This document shows positions 51,926 to 61,524 of a stretch of 62,989 bases of DNA, piece after piece (the first letter of the stretch is position 1; every line of letters starts with the position of its first letter). The DNA lies in assembly GCF_001908105.1 (NCBI RefSeq), contig NZ_MKGQ01000022.1:1-62989 (forward strand). Direction: 5' to 3'. This DNA is from Xenorhabdus eapokensis (lineage in GTDB: Bacteria > Pseudomonadota > Gammaproteobacteria > Enterobacterales > Enterobacteriaceae). The notes under the pieces were generated by a model, which was given only the letters and a program-made list of their open reading frames with translations, was not told the DNA's origin and ran no database searches. The position numbers and the translations under genes were made by a program.

Positions 51926-53041
51926 ATGACTGAGAACACCTCTCTGACACCACTCGTTGAATTGAAAGCCTTGAGTAAGGGCTTCGACGGTAAACAAGTT
52001 ATTTCACAGCTCGATCTGACCATCAATGATGGCGAGTTCCTGACCATTCTTGGGCCATCCGGTTGTGGCAAGACCACCGTACTCCGCCTGATTGCCGGGC
52101 TGGAAGATGCAAATAGCGGCCAAATTTTATTGGAAGGGCAGGATATTACTGATATTCCCGCCGAACACCGTCATGTTAATACGGTTTTCCAAAGTTATGC
52201 CCTATTCCCTCATATGACCGTATTTGAAAATGTCGCTTTTGGACTTCGGATGCAGAAAACACCGGAAAAAGAGATTGCTCCGCGTGTTGAGGAAGCATTG
52301 CGCATGGTTCAGCTTGAAGCGTTTGCCCTGCGTAAACCTACCCAGCTTTCCGGCGGCCAACAGCAACGTGTGGCGATTGCCCGCGCGGTTGTCAATAAAC
52401 CGAAAGTCTTGCTGCTGGATGAATCGCTGTCCGCACTCGACTACAAGTTGCGCAAGCAGATGCAAAATGAGCTAAAGGCGCTCCAGCGTAAGCTCGGTAT
52501 CACCTTTATCTTCGTGACTCACGATCAGGAAGAAGCTCTGGTCATGTCTGACCGCATCGTGGTGATGCGTGACGGACGCATTGAACAGGATGGCTCTCCA
52601 CGTGAGATTTACGAAGAGCCGAAAAATCTGTTTGTTGCCCGCTTTATCGGCGAAATCAACATCTTTGATGCTCAAGTGTTACATCGTATTGATGAGCAGC
52701 GGATACGCGCCAATGTCGAAGGTCACGAGTGCGATATTTTCACGTCTTTGCCAGTGACGGTAGGGCAAACGTTGAAAGTGTTGCTGCGTCCGGAAGACCT
52801 GCGCGTGGAAGAGATCAACAACGGTGAGCAGGTATCGGGTTTGATTGGTTATGTTCGCGAGCGTAACTACAAGGGGATGACATTGGATTCCGTGGTCGAA
52901 ATGGAAAATGGCAAGATGGTCATGGTAAGCGAATTCTTCAACGAAGATGATCCTGATGTTGACCATTCCCTGAACCAGAAGATTGCCGTCACTTGGGTAG
53001 AAAGCTGGGAGGTTGTGCTGGTCGATGAAGAAGACGCGTAA
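51926..53041 (+). CDS. potA: Spermidine/putrescine ABC transporter ATPase PotA
   Basis: A 371-residue ABC ATPase. Walker A is [16 protein letters not shown], the Q loop is [10 protein letters not shown], the signature is [16 protein letters not shown], Walker B is [12 protein letters not shown] and the H loop is [10 protein letters not shown]. Walker B reads DES rather than the usual DEP, which is typical of PotA. The C-terminal TOBE regulatory domain ([14 protein letters not shown]) is present. It overlaps potB by 17 bases. Confidence 0.98.
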   Translation: MTENTSLTPLVELKALSKGFDGKQVISQLDLTINDGEFLTILGPSGCGKTTVLRLIAGLEDANSGQILLEGQDITDIPAEHRHVNTVFQSYALFPHMTVFENVAFGLRMQKTPEKEIAPRVEEALRMVQLEAFALRKPTQLSGGQQQRVAIARAVVNKPKVLLLDESLSALDYKLRKQMQNELKALQRKLGITFIFVTHDQEEALVMSDRIVVMRDGRIEQDGSPREIYEEPKNLFVARFIGEINIFDAQVLHRIDEQRIRANVEGHECDIFTSLPVTVGQTLKVLLRPEDLRVEEINNGEQVSGLIGYVRERNYKGMTLDSVVEMENGKMVMVSEFFNEDDPDVDHSLNQKIAVTWVESWEVVLVDEEDA

Positions 53042-53885
53042 ACTATTCCAGAATATCGTCATTACGGGCATCGTATCCTGGCTGATGCTGTTCGTCTTTT
53101 TGCCGAACTTGATGATCATCGGAACCAGCTTCCTGACCCGTGATGATGCCAATTTAGTGCAGATGATATTCTCACTGGATAACTATACCCGATTATTCGA
53201 TCCGCTGTATGCCGAAGTGTTGCTGCATTCGCTGAATATGGCGATTGTCGCGACGCTCTGTTGTCTGGTGATTGGCTATCCATTCGCTTTTTTCTTGGCT
53301 CGTATGTCGCAGAAATTGCGTCCCCTGATGTTATTCCTGCTGATCGTACCATTCTGGACGAATTCGTTAATCCGTATTTATGGTTTGAAGATGTTCCTCA
53401 GTACCCGCGGGTATTTGAATGATTTTCTGATGTGGGTGGGGATTATCGATAAGCCGTTGCGCATCATGTATACCCCTGAGGCGGTTATACTGGGTCTGGT
53501 TTACATCTTATTACCGTTTATGGTGATGCCGCTCTATTCCAGTATTGAGAAGCTGGATAAATCCTGTCTGGAAGCGGCGCGCGATTTGGGCGCGGGGAAA
53601 TTGCAAACCTTTATCCGCATCATTGTGCCACTGACTATGCCGGGTATTATCGCCGGTTGTTTACTGGTATTGCTGCCAGCGATGGGACTGTTCTACGTAG
53701 CTGACTTGATGGGCGGGGCGAAGAACCTGCTGATCGGTAACGTGATTAAGAGCCAATTCCTCAATATCCGCGACTGGCCGTTTGGCGCGGCGACCAGCAT
53801 CTGTTTAACGCTGGTAATGGGGTTGATGTTATTGGTTTATTATCGTGCGGCTAAGTTGCTGAACAAGAAGGTAGAACTGGAATGA
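53025..53885 (+). CDS. potB: Spermidine/putrescine ABC permease PotB
   Basis: A 286-residue inner-membrane permease with six helices and the EAA loop ([22 protein letters not shown]) that docks on PotA. The ATG at 53025 ([13 protein letters not shown]) lies within the end of potA; a TTG at 53013 is also in frame. It overlaps potC by four bases (ATGA). Confidence 0.97.
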   Translation: MKKTRKLFQNIVITGIVSWLMLFVFLPNLMIIGTSFLTRDDANLVQMIFSLDNYTRLFDPLYAEVLLHSLNMAIVATLCCLVIGYPFAFFLARMSQKLRPLMLFLLIVPFWTNSLIRIYGLKMFLSTRGYLNDFLMWVGIIDKPLRIMYTPEAVILGLVYILLPFMVMPLYSSIEKLDKSCLEAARDLGAGKLQTFIRIIVPLTMPGIIAGCLLVLLPAMGLFYVADLMGGAKNLLIGNVIKSQFLNIRDWPFGAATSICLTLVMGLMLLVYYRAAKLLNKKVELE

Positions 53886-54661
53886 TCGGACGCCTGTTGC
53901 GCGGTGGTTTCATGACCATCGTTTATGCTTACCTGTATATCCCGATTATTATTCTGCTGGTAAGCTCGTTTAACCAATCACGCTTTGGTATTCGCTGGCA
54001 GGGTTTTACCACCGAATGGTATAGCCTGCTGTTCACCAATGATAGCCTGCTTCAAGCGGCAGGCCATTCCCTGACGATGGCGGTAACTTCTGCCACGTTT
54101 GCCACCTTAATTGGCTCCCTGACGGCAGTCGCCTTGTATCGTTACTCATTCCGTGGCAAAAAGTTTGTTGGCGGTATGCTGTTTGTTGTAATGATGTCGC
54201 CAGATATCGTGATGGCGATTTCATTACTGGTGCTATTTATGCTACTTGGTGTCTCATTGGGATTCTGGTCACTACTGTTTTCGCACATCACCTTCTGTTT
54301 GCCGTTTGTGGTGATAACGGTTTACTCCCGCCTGAAAGACTTCGATGTCAAAATGCTGGAAGCGGCGCGTGATTTGGGGGCGGGTGAATTGACTATCCTG
54401 CGAAAAATCATCCTGCCGCTGGCGATGCCGGCGGTTATGGCAGGTTGGTTACTGAGTTTTACCCTATCGATGGATGATGTGGTTGTTTCTTCATTTGTGA
54501 CGGGGCCAAGCTATGAAATTTTGCCACTTAAGATCTATTCAATGGTAAAAGTGGGAATTTCGCCGGAAGTGAACGCATTGGCAACGATTTTATTACTTAT
54601 GTCGTTGGTTTTGGTGCTGATTAGCCAATTTGTGATGCGTGATCGCACAGGTAAGTCTTAA
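53882..54661 (+). CDS. potC: Spermidine/putrescine ABC permease PotC
   Basis: A 259-residue partner permease. It has six membrane helices and its own EAA loop ([20 protein letters not shown]). The conserved FTLSMDDVVVSSFVTGP segment is typical of PotC. Translation is coupled to potB through the ATGA overlap. Confidence 0.97.
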   Translation: MIGRLLRGGFMTIVYAYLYIPIIILLVSSFNQSRFGIRWQGFTTEWYSLLFTNDSLLQAAGHSLTMAVTSATFATLIGSLTAVALYRYSFRGKKFVGGMLFVVMMSPDIVMAISLLVLFMLLGVSLGFWSLLFSHITFCLPFVVITVYSRLKDFDVKMLEAARDLGAGELTILRKIILPLAMPAVMAGWLLSFTLSMDDVVVSSFVTGPSYEILPLKIYSMVKVGISPEVNALATILLLMSLVLVLISQFVMRDRTGKS

Positions 54662-54801
54662 TCTTCTTTTAAGCACCAATCTACAACGTAACAACTGGCT
54701 TTACCCCACAAAATGTGGCTTTTATAATAGCCGTTTTTTGGGGGGTAGGTTCACGCGGAACCTATACGATACTAACGCACTCACTGCGTGGAAAACATGA
54801 T

Positions 54802-55851
54802 ATGAAAAAGTGGTTTTATCTTTTGGCCGCTGGGATGATGGCATTAAACATTGGCTCTGTAAATGCCGCTGATGATGATGGCAAAACGCTGTATTTCTAC
54901 AACTGGACTGAATACGTTCCGCCTGGTTTGCTCAACCAGTTCACCAAAGAAACTGGGATTAAGGTGATTTATTCCACCTATGAATCCAATGAGAGCATGT
55001 ACACCAAGCTGAAAACCTATAAAGACGGTGCTTATGATTTAGTGGTTCCATCCACTTACTTTGTCTCAAAGATGAGTAAAGAAGGAATGTTGCAAAAAAT
55101 CGACACCAGCAAATTGAGCAACTTCCGTAATCTTGATCCTAACCTACTGCATAAGTCTTTTGACCCGAATAACGATTACTCTATCCCTTATATTTGGGGC
55201 GCCACGGCGATTGGCGTCAATAAAGATAATATTGATCCCAACTCCCTCTTTTCTTGGGCTGACCTCTGGAAACCAGAGTACAAAAGCAGCTTAGTCCTGA
55301 CTGACGATGCGCGTGAAGTTTTCCAGATGGCGCTGCTGAAATTAGGATATTCCGGCAATACCACTGATCCGAAAGAGATTGAAGCCGCTTATCAGGAACT
55401 AAGAAAACTGATGCCCAATGTACTGGCATTTAACTCTGACAACCCAGCCAACCCATTTATGGAAGGCGAGGCGGATATCGGTATGATGTGGAACGGCTCT
55501 GCTTATGTTGCGCGTCAGGCGGGTACACCGGTTGAGATTATCTGGCCGAAAGAAGGCGGAATTTTCTGGATGGATAGCCTGGCTATACCAGCGAATGCCA
55601 AGAATGTCGATGGTGCGATGAAATTGATCGATTTCTTGTTGCGCCCTGAAATTGCGGCACAGGTTGCCAAGAAAATTGGTTACCCAACGCCGAATCTGGA
55701 AGCGAAAAAATTACTGCCAAAATCCATGACAGAAGACAAGACTTTGTACCCAGATGAAGCCGTAGTCAAGAAAGGCGAATGGCAGAGTGATGTTGGCAAT
55801 GCCAATATTCTGTACGAAGAGTATTTCCAAAAATTGAAAGCAAGTCAGTGA
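54802..55851 (+). CDS. potD: Spermidine/putrescine-binding protein PotD
   Basis: A 349-residue periplasmic binding protein. The signal peptide (WFYLLAAGMMALNIGSVNAA) precedes YFYNWTEYVPPGLLNQF, the standard PotD mature start. Ligand-contact residues appear in STYESNESMYTKLKTY, YSIPYIWGATAIGVN and IGMMWNGSAYVARQ. The ATG at 54802 is chosen because it begins the signal peptide; a longer frame from 54715 has no support. It completes potABCD. Confidence 0.98.
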   Translation: MKKWFYLLAAGMMALNIGSVNAADDDGKTLYFYNWTEYVPPGLLNQFTKETGIKVIYSTYESNESMYTKLKTYKDGAYDLVVPSTYFVSKMSKEGMLQKIDTSKLSNFRNLDPNLLHKSFDPNNDYSIPYIWGATAIGVNKDNIDPNSLFSWADLWKPEYKSSLVLTDDAREVFQMALLKLGYSGNTTDPKEIEAAYQELRKLMPNVLAFNSDNPANPFMEGEADIGMMWNGSAYVARQAGTPVEIIWPKEGGIFWMDSLAIPANAKNVDGAMKLIDFLLRPEIAAQVAKKIGYPTPNLEAKKLLPKSMTEDKTLYPDEAVVKKGEWQSDVGNANILYEEYFQKLKASQ

Positions 55852-55873
55852 CCTAAAATCAGGTTGAATTGTT

Positions 55874-55899
55874 AGGGGAAGCTTTGGTTTCCCCTTTTT
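55874..55899 (+). terminator. Terminator of potABCD
   Basis: AGGGGAA pairs with TTTCCCCT over a short loop, followed by TTTTT. It lies between potD and the convergent HNH endonuclease gene. Confidence 0.88.
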
Positions 55900-55913
55900 C
55901 AAATAGTTGCAGA

Positions 55914-56786
55914 CTATTCTTTAAAAACTTGATTGCGATGCCAGGCGATGAAACTTTCCAGCGGATAATAATCTTTATTCTGGGGAAGTAATATTGACTG
56001 TTTTGCGAAATTCCAAAAAAGTTGCTTCACCATCAATCCACCATTAACACTTTCTGAAACCAGTAAATTCATATTATTGTCAATACTGATTGATCCCATA
56101 TCGAATGCGGAATGGTGCAGTGAACAAAGGGCAAGCCCATTGTTTACGGTACAAGGTCCGCCGTATTGTTTCCATTTGATATGTGCAGCTTCCAGGCCAA
56201 CGGGAGTACTGTCATGTCGCAGATTGTAACCACATATCGCACATTCATAGTTATAGGCGCGCAGTATCTGCCGGCGAAAATGGGGATCACGCATTTTGCG
56301 GATATCACTTAAAGAGAAATCCAATTGATTAGCAAGCAGCTCCTGTATGCTGTCAGGGAAATGCTCACTCAGGATTTGTTGTGCCAGTTTATCGATGACA
56401 GCGGGTTTTTGGCGTAATAACTGGTAGCTTTGTTGGTCGAAACCACCTTTGACGCCAAATTCAATCAATTCACGTTTTGGCGGCTCCTTACTCCCTTTTT
56501 GTGGTGTACAGAGTTCGGTATTTTGCAATTCCCAAAACCCGTCGCCACGTAAGCGCCAGAAGGGTAAAGGGGGATAATGGGTTTTGCGTTTTGGGCCAAA
56601 GTTATTGAGGAGATCCAGCAATGGTTGGTGGATCTCCTCCCCATAGTCAAACAGTCGTTCATGGCCTTTCTGATATTGGGAAAGTACATACAGTAACAAT
56701 AACGGCTTATGTGGTGCACGTTGATCACCCTTGCGCCATACCGAAAGGTTAGAGATTGTGACTTGAAGTTCTTTGATTGCAGACAT
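55914..56786 (-). CDS. SBD-HNH restriction endonuclease, probably specific for phosphorothioated DNA
   Basis: A 290-residue protein. The N-terminal part (LSVWRKGDQRAPHKPLLLLY, then FGPKRKTHYPPLPFWRLRGD and GFWEL) matches the sulfur-binding domain of ScoMcrA/SprMcrA-type enzymes as I recall it. The C-terminal HNH nuclease has CAICGYNL, LEAAHIKWKQYGG, VNNGLALCSLHHSAFDMG with the H-N-H catalytic residues and a Cys-type zinc site. Such type IV enzymes cut DNA carrying Dnd phosphorothioate marks. No dnd genes are in the window, so it would act only against incoming modified DNA. It is convergent with potD. Confidence 0.8.
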   Translation of the reverse strand: MSAIKELQVTISNLSVWRKGDQRAPHKPLLLLYVLSQYQKGHERLFDYGEEIHQPLLDLLNNFGPKRKTHYPPLPFWRLRGDGFWELQNTELCTPQKGSKEPPKRELIEFGVKGGFDQQSYQLLRQKPAVIDKLAQQILSEHFPDSIQELLANQLDFSLSDIRKMRDPHFRRQILRAYNYECAICGYNLRHDSTPVGLEAAHIKWKQYGGPCTVNNGLALCSLHHSAFDMGSISIDNNMNLLVSESVNGGLMVKQLFWNFAKQSILLPQNKDYYPLESFIAWHRNQVFKE

Positions 56787-57398
56787 GTAAGTTGTTTGAT
56801 TAATGGGTATGGTATTGCGATCATGCTCGCAAAAGTGATGATAGGCAAGGTGTTGACTTCAATTAGCAGAATTATTCTTCTGAATAAATACTTCTTATTC
56901 AGAAGAATAAACTCGGTATTTTTGCTTTTAAAATATATATATGTTGCTAATTTTATATTTTACTTTTATTTAAAAATAATAAAAATATTGGGCTAATGCT
57001 TATTCAAAATCTTAGGATGACTATATTTATATAATTTACTTTTGAAACAAAAACTAAAAATGACTATTTCTCATTAATTATATCAAGTGTGTTTATTTGT
57101 CAATTTACATTGACTTTTATTTTACATATAGACAACAAACGCCATAATTAAATCTCATAATATATTTTCCACATTAAAAAAATTTCATGATATTGAAATG
57201 ATGAATTGAGAAAACTTTTTATTTTTCATATAACTGCGTTGAGTGTTTCAAATTAATAATATGATGTATCATAAATATATACTTCCTGTTTAATCGTCTA
57301 TCTGATAAATAATCATTTATTCTCACCCTATTCAGAATTAACTTCATATTCTGACAACGAATTAAAACAAAAAATTAACACTTGGAAGCAATAAAAAA
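56787..57398. other. AT-rich region upstream of the four-gene biosynthetic operon
   Basis: About 610 bases of very AT-rich sequence lie between divergent genes. It should hold promoters for both, but no clear element was resolved. GGAAGC at 57384-57389 is the likely ribosome site for the first operon gene. AGAATAA occurs twice near 56870-56910 as TTCTGAATAA/TTATTCAGAA, a 10-base inverted repeat pair. Confidence 0.5.
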
Positions 57399-58397
57399 AT
57401 GAAAAATTCACATGAATTGATCCCATTAAAGATCATTGCGTCTGGCGTTGCTTTACCAGAAAACAAAGTGTATTCCACCGATTTAGATTTAAGATTAAAC
57501 AAACCGAAAGGTTTTGTAGAAAGACACTCAGGAATAGAATATCGCTACCATTCTGATTATCAAGCATCACAGGCTAAATTAGCCGCAGATGCATTGCATA
57601 ATACTTTAGAAACACACCAAATCTCGCCAGATTCAATTGATCTGCTGATTTCAGCTTCTGCTATCCCGATTCAAGCCTTACCTTATTCCGCAGCACATAT
57701 TTTAAACGAGAGTCAATTAAAGGCCGGTACTGCCTGTTTTGATATTAATTCAAGTTGTGTGAGTTTTATCTCTGCGTTGAGTGCTGCCAGTGGGTTGTTG
57801 GCAACCAGACAATATCAGCGTATTGCCATTGTTTCCGCCGAGATGGCTTCCCGTGGCATTGATTGGTCACATCAAGAATCATCTCTGATTTTTGGTGATG
57901 GGGCGGCTTGTATGATCGTTGAAAGGGGAGATGGAAAAAGCGGAATTGTTACCTACAAACATGAAACTTATCCAGAAGGCCTCGAATTATGCGAGATTCG
58001 GGCTGGCGGAACCCGCAAAAATCTGCGGGCGGGCATGGAAGATAGTGACTTTCTGTTCCAGATGCAGGGCAAGCCACTGTTTAAACTGACCGCCTCATTA
58101 ATTGAAGATTTTACAGCGCGTGTACTGGCGAGTGCCAATCTTGCAATGTCTGATATTGATACCGTGATCCCGCATCAGGCGAGCCATTTAGGGCTGAAAC
58201 ATATTCGCAACCGATTGAATATCAGGGATGAAAGATTTGTGAATATCTATCGTTATCGCGGGAATCAGGTTGCGGCATCCATTCCGAGTGCTTTGCATGA
58301 AGCCATGATGACAGAGCGTTATTACGGTCGTGATTATGTCATGTTGCTGGGTACGGCAGCCGGGCTTTCATTGAGTGAGATGATCTTAATACCATGA
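57399..58397 (+). CDS. KAS III-like (OleA/FabH-type) condensing enzyme
   Basis: A 332-residue thiolase-fold ketosynthase. The catalytic triad is intact: Cys120 in FDINSSCVSFISAL, His259 in VIPHQASHLGLKH and Asn289 in YRGNQVAASIPSAL. The segment SLIFGDGAACMIVE is the second family signature. It is more divergent than housekeeping FabH (longer N-terminus, R-Y-R-G-N instead of the usual Y-G-N-T) and lies outside fab genes. It probably condenses an acyl-CoA or acyl-ACP with another acyl unit. It overlaps the next gene by four bases. Confidence 0.88.
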   Translation: MKNSHELIPLKIIASGVALPENKVYSTDLDLRLNKPKGFVERHSGIEYRYHSDYQASQAKLAADALHNTLETHQISPDSIDLLISASAIPIQALPYSAAHILNESQLKAGTACFDINSSCVSFISALSAASGLLATRQYQRIAIVSAEMASRGIDWSHQESSLIFGDGAACMIVERGDGKSGIVTYKHETYPEGLELCEIRAGGTRKNLRAGMEDSDFLFQMQGKPLFKLTASLIEDFTARVLASANLAMSDIDTVIPHQASHLGLKHIRNRLNIRDERFVNIYRYRGNQVAASIPSALHEAMMTERYYGRDYVMLLGTAAGLSLSEMILIP

Positions 58398-59413
58398 AAA
58401 TTCTTGTCACCGGAGCAACAAGTGGTTTAGGTCGTAATGCCGTTGATTACCTGTTATCGCATGGGGAGACAGTGGTTGCAACCGGACGTGACCAACAGGC
58501 AGGAGCGTTGTTGACTTCATTGGGCGCAGAATTTCGTCGCGCTGAACTGGCGACCTTAACGGTAGATGAAGCAACCGAATTAATGTCAGATTGTGATGCA
58601 GTCTGGCATTGTGCCGCTAAATCCTCTCCCTGGGGCGATCCTGATGAGTTTGAACGTATCAATGTGGCTGCTACACAGACGTTGGCGCAGGCAGCAGGAA
58701 TAGGTGGTATTCAGCGATTTGTTCATATTTCTACTCCAGCCGTCTATTTTAATTTTTCCCACCAGCAGCATGTTACCGAAAGTCAGCGCAGCCAGCGTTT
58801 TGCTAATGATTATGCCCGAACGAAATTTTTGGCCGAAGAGAGCATACGCCAACTGATCTGCCGTTACCCCGACACAACCTATATTATCCTGCGCCCCCGT
58901 GGGTTATTTGGCCCACATGACAGAGTGTTGTTACCGCGTTTGCTGGCTCAGGTTAAAGCCAGCGAAGGTGTTATGGCCTTGCCTGCGGGGGGAAGGAATG
59001 CCCTGGATCTCACTTACGTAATGAATGTTGTTCATGCCATGTCATTAGCGACGCAGCGCGAAGGCTTGCAAAGCGGGGCGATATATAACATTACCAATCA
59101 ACAGCCACAGCCATTGGCGCAGATCTTAGGGCAGTTATTTGACGAGATGCAGTTTGATTACCGGATCAAATCATTGCCTTATCCACTTCTGTATGGCGTT
59201 GCGGCAATACTGGAAGGCATTGCCATGTTCAGCCGAAAAGAGCCGTTGCTGACGCGTTACGGTATCGGGGCGGCTTATTATTCTATGACACTGGATAACT
59301 CAAAAGCACGAAAAGAACTGGGTTATTCACCGATTTATACCATCGAAGAAGGCATTCATTTAACGGCCAACTGGCTAAAACAGACAGACCAGCAGACAGG
59401 TTCACATGGTTAA
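58394..59413 (+). CDS. NAD(P)-dependent epimerase/3-beta-HSD-type reductase (OleD-like)
   Basis: A 339-residue extended short-chain dehydrogenase. The cofactor motif VTGATSGLGRNAVDYL is at residues 5-20, Ser113 in VHISTPAVYF and Tyr140/Lys144 in NDYARTKFLAEES form the catalytic triad. RPRGLFGPHDRVLLPRLL is typical of the 3-beta-HSD/OleD subgroup that acts on beta-keto or beta-hydroxy chains. ATGA overlaps on both sides tie its translation to the condensing enzyme and the hydrolase. A role reducing a beta-keto product is inferred. Confidence 0.88.
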   Translation: MKILVTGATSGLGRNAVDYLLSHGETVVATGRDQQAGALLTSLGAEFRRAELATLTVDEATELMSDCDAVWHCAAKSSPWGDPDEFERINVAATQTLAQAAGIGGIQRFVHISTPAVYFNFSHQQHVTESQRSQRFANDYARTKFLAEESIRQLICRYPDTTYIILRPRGLFGPHDRVLLPRLLAQVKASEGVMALPAGGRNALDLTYVMNVVHAMSLATQREGLQSGAIYNITNQQPQPLAQILGQLFDEMQFDYRIKSLPYPLLYGVAAILEGIAMFSRKEPLLTRYGIGAAYYSMTLDNSKARKELGYSPIYTIEEGIHLTANWLKQTDQQTGSHG

Positions 59414-60212
59414 GATACGTGTTTTTGAAGTGGGATATTGCACTCATTCCGGTTGCATGGCACTGAAAGGCGCCAGTCTTCGCGTATGCAAATTTCCGGC
59501 GCGTGCGTGGTTGCTGGAGTGCGGTGATAAGCGCTGGCTGCTTGATACCGGCTATGCCAGCCATTTTTACGATCATACCCGCAATGGGATCATTCGGTTA
59601 TATCGCACGGTCACGCCAGTCTACTTTGACACCAAAGACTCATTAGTGATGCAACTAAAAGAGAAAGGAATTCAGGCACGTGATATCGATGGCATCATCA
59701 TTTCTCACTTTCATGGTGATCATATTGCCGGATTACGGGATTTTCCGCAGGCCAAATTTATCTGTTCGGGGGAAGGTTGGCGGCAAACCCGTCACTTACG
59801 CGGTATTGCTGCGCTGCAAAAAGCCTTTGTGCGGGGGTTAATACCGGAAGATTTCGAATCCAGAGCCAGTTTTTATGAAGGGTTTGAAACCAGTCCGTTG
59901 CCAGAAGAATTAGCGGTATTGGGGGAAGGTTATGCAGTGCCAGAAAGCCAGAAACAGATACTTATTGTTCCGCTACCTGGCCATGCAGCAGGGCATCTTG
60001 GTCTTTGTGTATTGACTGAACAGGGTTGGATATTGCTGGCGGGCGATGCCGCCTGGTCACCAACTAATTATCGTGAGCTGCGGGGGCCTGCAAAGTTGGC
60101 GAATCTTATTATGGATGACAGCCGAGCCTATTACGAAACACTGAATAAGCTGCATCAAATTGATCAAAAGCAGATCCCTATCCAGCTATGTCATGAAGGA
60201 GATTTGGCATGA
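59406..60212 (+). CDS. Metallo-beta-lactamase-fold hydrolase
   Basis: A 268-residue MBL-superfamily protein. The zinc motif is H-F-H-G-D-H at residues 101-106 (IISHFHGDHIAGL), with further ligands in LPGHAAGHLGL, LLAGDAAW and a late His in IQLCHEGD. Lactonases, thioesterases and ring-cleaving hydrolases share this fold. It has no signal peptide. It overlaps the neighbouring genes by eight and four bases. A hydrolytic step on a lactone or thioester made by its neighbours is plausible but not demonstrated. Confidence 0.88.
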   Translation: MVKIRVFEVGYCTHSGCMALKGASLRVCKFPARAWLLECGDKRWLLDTGYASHFYDHTRNGIIRLYRTVTPVYFDTKDSLVMQLKEKGIQARDIDGIIISHFHGDHIAGLRDFPQAKFICSGEGWRQTRHLRGIAALQKAFVRGLIPEDFESRASFYEGFETSPLPEELAVLGEGYAVPESQKQILIVPLPGHAAGHLGLCVLTEQGWILLAGDAAWSPTNYRELRGPAKLANLIMDDSRAYYETLNKLHQIDQKQIPIQLCHEGDLA

Positions 60213-61480
60213 TATTCAAAACGCTTTGGTACTATTGGCGAGCCAGAAAACGGTGGAAATTTACCAACCGACAGCAGCTTGAACAACATCAATGGCGAGA
60301 ATTGGCGAGATTTAGGCATCTGGTTCTGGCAAAAAGTCCTTATTTTTCCTTATACGGTGATTTACCGTTGGCGGAATACCCGCTGATGAATAAAGCCATC
60401 ATGATGGAAAATTTCGACCAGATGAATACGGCGGGTCTAAAACGCGATGAACTTTTGGCATGTGCGCGGTTGAGTGAACAGTCACGAGATTTTAAGCCCA
60501 CTGTCGGCAAATTCAGCGTTGGCATGTCATCGGGCACATCAGGGCAGCGAGGTATTTTTGTTGCCAGCCCGAAAGAACGGAGCATTTGGGCAGGAACCCT
60601 GCTTGCCAAAATGCTGCCAAAGGGCGTATTTCACGGTGAGCGAGTGGCGCTGTTCTTACGGGCGGGGAACAATCTCTACGATAGTGTCCAGAACCGTTGG
60701 ATATCCTTCCGTTTTTTTGATTTGTTCGCTGACTTTCATCAGCAAGTACAAGCGTTAGCAGAGTATCAACCAACGATTATCGTAGCACCGGCTCAAGTAT
60801 TGCGTGCGCTGGCATTGAAGCTCCAACAAGGCGAAGTATCATTGCCGCCGGTTAAAGTGATCTCGGTGGCAGAAGTGCTGGAGCCGCAAGATCGCCAACT
60901 ATTGAAAACCGTATTCAGGGAAGTGGGCGAAATTTATCAGGCAACGGAAGGCTTTCTGGCGTGTACCTGCTCACATGGAACACTGCATCTTAATGAAGAG
61001 TTTCTGCATATTGAGCCAAAATGGATCGATGAATCGCGTTTTAACCCCATCATTACCGATTTTACACGGGAAACCCAACCCATTGTGCGTTACAAACTTG
61101 ATGATATTTTGGTGATGAAGAAAACCCCGTGTGATTGCGGCAATCCTGCATTGGCGATAGAGCGTATAGAAGGACGCAATGATGACCAGCTCATTTTACC
61201 TGCGCTGGCAGGGGGAACAGTGAGTATTTTTGCTGATCCTTGTTCGCGGATTATTGCTAATACTCTGCCGCTAACCAGTGATTATCGGCTAACTCAGACT
61301 GAGTGGTCACTGAAATTGGAAGGAGATTGTGCTGTTGAGGTTCTTCGGCACTGTCAGTCAGCGCTGTCAGATTATTTTGCCAAACAGGGCGTTGCTATCA
61401 ATAAAATTGAGTGGCAGTGTGTATCACAAACGATATTGCCGGATCTGTTTAATAAGCGCCGCCGGATAATCAGGAAGTGA
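60209..61480 (+). CDS. F390 synthetase/phenylacetate-CoA-ligase-like adenylating enzyme
   Basis: A 423-residue adenylate-forming enzyme of the PaaK/CoF-synthetase type. The ATP-binding P loop FSVGMSSGTSGQRGIFVAS is at about residues 102-120, with YQATEGFLACTC (A5-like) and FTRETQPIVRYKLDDIL with the A7-type Y-x-x-D region later. No carrier domain is fused. As the fourth gene of the operon it probably activates a carboxyl group, in the manner of OleC beta-lactone synthetase, or loads a starter acid. It ends the operon, 45 bases ahead of the convergent transporter pseudogene region. Confidence 0.85.
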   Translation: MIFKTLWYYWRARKRWKFTNRQQLEQHQWRELARFRHLVLAKSPYFSLYGDLPLAEYPLMNKAIMMENFDQMNTAGLKRDELLACARLSEQSRDFKPTVGKFSVGMSSGTSGQRGIFVASPKERSIWAGTLLAKMLPKGVFHGERVALFLRAGNNLYDSVQNRWISFRFFDLFADFHQQVQALAEYQPTIIVAPAQVLRALALKLQQGEVSLPPVKVISVAEVLEPQDRQLLKTVFREVGEIYQATEGFLACTCSHGTLHLNEEFLHIEPKWIDESRFNPIITDFTRETQPIVRYKLDDILVMKKTPCDCGNPALAIERIEGRNDDQLILPALAGGTVSIFADPCSRIIANTLPLTSDYRLTQTEWSLKLEGDCAVEVLRHCQSALSDYFAKQGVAINKIEWQCVSQTILPDLFNKRRRIIRK

Positions 61481-61524
61481 AACTGTGCAATCGCCCTGGA
61501 GATGGTTGATTGTGTGTTTTTATT

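Noticed and set aside
51731..51997. 88-codon basic frame on the minus strand ahead of potA
   Set aside because: It overlaps the potA start, has no ribosome site and no family resemblance.
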